A stretch of 64,000 nt of DNA, taken from positions 3,180,946 to 3,244,945 of the forward strand of contig NC_053397.1 in assembly GCF_905171765.1 (NCBI RefSeq), read 5' to 3'. Shown piece by piece: positions 59,633 through 64,000 of this stretch (positions are counted from its first letter, which is position 1; each line of letters begins with the position of its first letter). Source of the DNA: Bufo bufo. Lineage: Eukaryota; Chordata; Amphibia; Anura; Bufonidae. The notes beneath the pieces are model-generated. The model saw only the letters and a list, made by a program, of their open reading frames with translations. It ran no database searches and had not been told where the DNA came from. A program made the translations under genes and the position numbers.

Positions 59633-59900
59633 AGTGATTCTCAAATAGTGGGGCGCCAGGCTCCGTAAAGGGGGGCTCGTTCAGGGCCGGCCTTTGGGGT
59701 GTGCGAATTTCTTCTGTATAATGCCGGCAGGCGGGCCGGGCGGCCGGCGCGTCCCTCAGTGACGTCACTTGTCTGCGCCGCCTGCTTCATTCATAAAGCA
59801 GGCGGCGCAGACAAGTGACGTCACTGAGGGACGCGCCGGCCACCCGGCCCGCCTGCCGGCATTATACAGAAGAAATTCGGATATACGGTACTATTAGGAG
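59633..59900. mobile_element. Probable hAT-type element with 88-bp-arm palindrome
   Basis: CAGTGATTCTCAAATAGTGG at 59633 resembles hAT ends (CAGTGGTTCTCAA). It is followed by a near-perfect palindrome at 59704-59879, centred at 59791, whose arms run from CGAATTTCTTCTGTATAATG to the unit GCCGCCTGCTT next to a 7-9 bp loop. GTGACGTCAC occurs in each arm. Confidence 0.6.
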
Positions 59901-60026
59901 TGAGGGGGGCATGTTTAATTACTTTAAAGGGCGGCGGCGGGCACACGGAATCTGTGGATGGCACAGTTAAGGGGTGGGGGTCTGTGGATGGCACTGTTAT
60001 GGGGTGGGGGGTCTGTGGATGGCACA

Positions 60027-63000
60027 TATATAACAGTGCCAGCCACAGATCCCCCTGTAACAGTGCCAGCCACAGATCCCCCTGTAACAGTGCCAGCCAC
60101 AGATCCCCCTGTAACAGTGCCAGCCACAGATCCCCCTGTAACAGTGCCAGCCACAGATCCCCCTGTAACAGTGCCAGCCACAGATCCCCCTGTAACAGTG
60201 CCAGCCACAGATCCCCCTGTAACAGTGCCAGCCACAGATCCCCCTGTAACAGTGCCAGCCACAGATCCCCCTGTAACAGTGCCAGCCACAGATCCCCCTG
60301 TAACAGTGCCAGCCACAGATCCCCCTGTAACAGTGCCAGCCACAGATCCCCCTGTAACAGTGCCAGCCACAGATCCCCCTGTAACAGTGCCAGCCACAGA
60401 TCCCCCTGTAACAGTGCCAGCCACAGATCCCCCTGTAACAGTGCCAGCCACAGATCCCCCTGTAACAGTGCCAGCCACAGATCCCCCTGTAACAGTGCCA
60501 GCCACAGATCCCCCTGTAACAGTGCCAGCCACAGATCCCCCTGTAACAGTGCCAGCCACAGATCCCCCTGTAACAGTGCCAGCCACAGATCCCCCTGTAA
60601 CAGTGCCAGCCACAGATCCCCCTGTAACAGTGCCAGCCACAGATCCCCCTGTAACAGTGCCAGCCACAGATCCCCCTGTAACAGTGCCAGCCACAGATCC
60701 CCCTGTAACAGTGCCAGCCACAGATCCCCCTGTAACAGTGCCAGCCACAGATCCCCCTGTAACAGTGCCAGCCACAGATCCCCCTGTAACAGTGCCAGCC
60801 ACAGATCCCCCTGTAACAGTGCCAGCCACAGATCCCCCTGTAACAGTGCCAGCCACAGATCCCCCTGTAACAGTGCCAGCCACAGATCCCCCTGTAACAG
60901 TGCCAGCCACAGATCCCCCTGTAACAGTGCCAGCCACAGATCCCCCTGTAACAGTGCCAGCCACAGATCCCCCTGTAACAGTGCCAGCCACAGATCCCCC
61001 TGTAACAGTGCCAGCCACAGATCCCCCTGTAACAGTGCCAGCCACAGATCCCCCTGTAACAGTGCCAGCCACAGATCCCCCTGTAACAGTGCCAGCCACA
61101 GATCCCCCTGTAACAGTGCCAGCCACAGATCCCCCTGTAACAGTGCCAGCCACAGATCCCCCTGTAACAGTGCCAGCCACAGATCCCCCTGTAACAGTGC
61201 CAGCCACAGATCCCCCTGTAACAGTGCCAGCCACAGATCCCCCTGTAACAGTGCCAGCCACAGATCCCCCTGTAACAGTGCCAGCCACAGATCCCCCTGT
61301 AACAGTGCCAGCCACAGATCCCCCTGTAACAGTGCCAGCCACAGATCCCCCTGTAACAGTGCCAGCCACAGATCCCCCTGTAACAGTGCCAGCCACAGAT
61401 CCCCCTGTAACAGTGCCAGCCACAGATCCCCCTGTAACAGTGCCAGCCACAGATCCCCCTGTAACAGTGCCAGCCACAGATCCCCCTGTAACAGTGCCAG
61501 CCACAGATCCCCCTGTAACAGTGCCAGCCACAGATCCCCCTGTAACAGTGCCAGCCACAGATCCCCCTGTAACAGTGCCAGCCACAGATCCCCCTGTAAC
61601 AGTGCCAGCCACAGATCCCCCTGTAACAGTGCCAGCCACAGATCCCCCTGTAACAGTGCCAGCCACAGATCCCCCTGTAACAGTGCCAGCCACAGATCCC
61701 CCTGTAACAGTGCCAGCCACAGATCCCCCTGTAACAGTGCCAGCCACAGATCCCCCTGTAACAGTGCCAGCCACAGATCCCCCTGTAACAGTGCCAGCCA
61801 CAGATCCCCCTGTAACAGTGCCAGCCACAGATCCCCCTGTAACAGTGCCAGCCACAGATCCCCCTGTAACAGTGCCAGCCACAGATCCCCCTGTAACAGT
61901 GCCAGCCACAGATCCCCCTGTAACAGTGCCAGCCACAGATCCCCCTGTAACAGTGCCAGCCACAGATCCCCCTGTAACAGTGCCAGCCACAGATCCCCCT
62001 GTAACAGTGCCAGCCACAGATCCCCCTGTAACAGTGCCAGCCACAGATCCCCCTGTAACAGTGCCAGCCACAGATCCCCCTGTAACAGTGCCAGCCACAG
62101 ATCCCCCTGTAACAGTGCCAGCCACAGACCCCCCTGTAACAGTGCCAGCCACAGACCCCCTGTAACAGTGCCAGCCACAGACCCCCCTGTAACAGTGCCA
62201 GCCACAGATCCCCTGTAACAGTGCCAGCCACAGATCCCCCTGTAACAGTGCCAGCCACAGATCCCCCTGTAACAGTGCCAGCCACAGATCCCCCTGTAAC
62301 AGTGCCAGCCACAGATCCCCCTGTAACAGTGCCAGCCACAGATCCCCCTGTAACAGTGCCAGCCACAGATCCCCCTGTAACAGTGCCAGCCACAGATCCC
62401 CCTGTAACAGTGCCAGCCACAGATCCCCCTGTAACAGTGCCAGCCACAGATCCCCCTGTAACAGTGCCAGCCACAGATCCCCCTGTAACAGTGCCAGCCA
62501 CAGATCCCCCTGTAACAGTGCCAGCCACAGATCCCCCTGTAACAGTGCCAGCCACAGATCCCCCTGTAACAGTGCCAGCCACAGATCCCCCTGTAACAGT
62601 GCCAGCCACAGATCCCCCTGTAACAGTGCCAGCCACAGATCCCCCTGTAACAGTGCCAGCCACAGATCCCCCTGTAACAGTGCCAGCCACAGATCCCCCT
62701 GTAACAGTGCCAGCCACAGATCCCCCTGTAACAGTGCCAGCCACAGATCCCCCTGTAACAGTGCCAGCCACAGATCCCCCTGTAACAGTGCCAGCCACAG
62801 ATCCCCCTGTAACAGTGCCAGCCACAGATCCCCCTGTAACAGTGCCAGCCACAGATCCCCCTGTAACAGTGCCAGCCACAGATCCCCCTGTAACAGTGCC
62901 AGCCACAGATCCCCCTGTAACAGTGCCAGCCACAGATCCCCCTGTAACAGTGCCAGCCACAGATCCCCCTGTAACAGTGCCAGCCACAGATCCCCCTGTA

Positions 63001-64000
63001 ACAGTGCCAGCCACAGATCCCCCTGTAACAGTGCCAGCCACAGATCCCCCTGTAACAGTGCCAGCCACAGATCCCCCTGTAACAGTGCCAGCCACAGATC
63101 CCCCTGTAACAGTGCCAGCCACAGATCCCCCTGTAACAGTGCCAGCCACAGATCCCCCTGTAACAGTGCCAGCCACAGATCCCCCTGTAACAGTGCCAGC
63201 CACAGATCCCCCTGTAACAGTGCCAGCCACAGATCCCCCTGTAACAGTGCCAGCCACAGATCCCCCTGTAACAGTGCCAGCCACAGATCCCCCTGTAACA
63301 GTGCCAGCCACAGATCCCCCTGTAACAGTGCCAGCCACAGATCCCCCTGTAACAGTGCCAGCCACAGATCCCCCTGTAACAGTGCCAGCCACAGATCCCC
63401 CTGTAACAGTGCCAGCCACAGATCCCCCTGTAACAGTGCCAGCCACAGATCCCCCTGTAACAGTGCCAGCCACAGATCCCCCTGTAACAGTGCCAGCCAC
63501 AGATCCCCCTGTAACAGTGCCAGCCACAGATCCCCCTGTAACAGTGCCAGCCACAGATCCCCCTGTAACAGTGCCAGCCACAGATCCCCCTGTAACAGTG
63601 CCAGCCACAGATCCCCCTGTAACAGTGCCAGCCACAGATCCCCCTGTAACAGTGCCAGCCACAGATCCCCCTGTAACAGTGCCAGCCACAGATCCCCCTG
63701 TAACAGTGCCAGCCACAGATCCCCCTGTAACAGTGCCAGCCACAGATCCCCCTGTAACAGTGCCAGCCACAGATCCCCCTGTAACAGTGCCAGCCACAGA
63801 TCCCCCTGTAACAGTGCCAGCCACAGATCCCCCTGTAACAGTGCCAGCCACAGATCCCCCTGTAACAGTGCCAGCCACAGATCCCCCTGTAACAGTGCCA
63901 GCCACAGATCCCCCTGTAACAGTGCCAGCCACAGATCCCCCTGTAACAGTGCCAGCCACAGATCCCCCTGTAACAGTGCCAGCCACAGATCCCCCTGTAA
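60027..64000. repeat. 27-bp satellite, about 147 copies, runs off the right edge
   Basis: Unit: CCCCCTGTAACAGTGCCAGC plus CACAGAT. Practically all units are identical except a cluster at about 62,125-62,215 (CAGACC in place of CAGATC, and two units one base short). 27 bp is nine codons and five of six frames stay open. Confidence 0.97.

Noticed and set aside
59821..63986. Open frames of 735 to 1329 codons on both strands
   Set aside because: They are a direct result of a 27-bp (nine-codon) unit without stops. Five frames are open at once, there is no start context or splice structure, and the products are pure nine-residue repeats.

Overview
The window looks like anuran amphibian (frog or toad) nuclear DNA. 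It has vertebrate genes split by GT/AG introns, a vertebrate Ty3/gypsy chromovirus, Tc1-type elements, abundant fold-back MITEs, and a very heavy load of minisatellites. The species assignment is an inference from the repeat families and the protein style; nothing in the sequence fixes the species.

Three genes are recognisable, in the order and orientation I recall from human 3p21.31. RBM6 (minus strand) runs from an inferred promoter near 24.4-25.1 kb down past the left edge; 17 exons can be placed, the first with its start codon, carrying 1200 in-phase codons. MON1A (plus strand, 25103-30480) is complete in five coding exons for 518 residues and is head-to-head with RBM6. MST1R/RON (plus strand, from 55626) shows its signal peptide and the N-terminal part of its sema domain in two coding exons; the rest lies beyond the right edge. 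The RBM6-MON1A interval is GC-rich and holds about nine copies of a motif resembling the ZNF143/THAP11 (SBS) element, so it is probably a bidirectional promoter.

The space between exons is unusual. About 30 kb, close to half the window, is tandem repeat: units of 40-42 bp (2.87-5.85 kb), 29 bp (11.69-13.43), 58 bp (15.39-17.62), 94 bp (19.43-19.91), 48 bp (25.72-27.84), 44 bp (29.11-29.71), 27 bp (31.3-31.76 and 36.91-37.63), 139 bp (38.2-44.0), 45 bp (46.7-47.7), 63 bp (47.9-53.2), 24 bp (54.3-54.85), 132 bp (57.2-59.6) and a separate 27 bp family (60.03 kb to the end). Most of the very long open frames in the window are artefacts of these arrays.

Four structural stories stand out. (1) The 139-bp satellite is an amplified piece of a Tc1-type transposase gene, and the rest of that gene sits at its right edge. 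(2) A chromovirus with both LTRs and a 5-bp target duplication inserted into a 27-bp minisatellite; its reverse transcriptase has been replaced by a 660-bp TTAA-flanked palindrome. (3) The 5' splice site of the largest RBM6 exon has been copied into a 94-bp tandem repeat. (4) The intron after the second MST1R coding exon begins at once with a 132-bp (44-codon) array that stays open in the frame of the exon.
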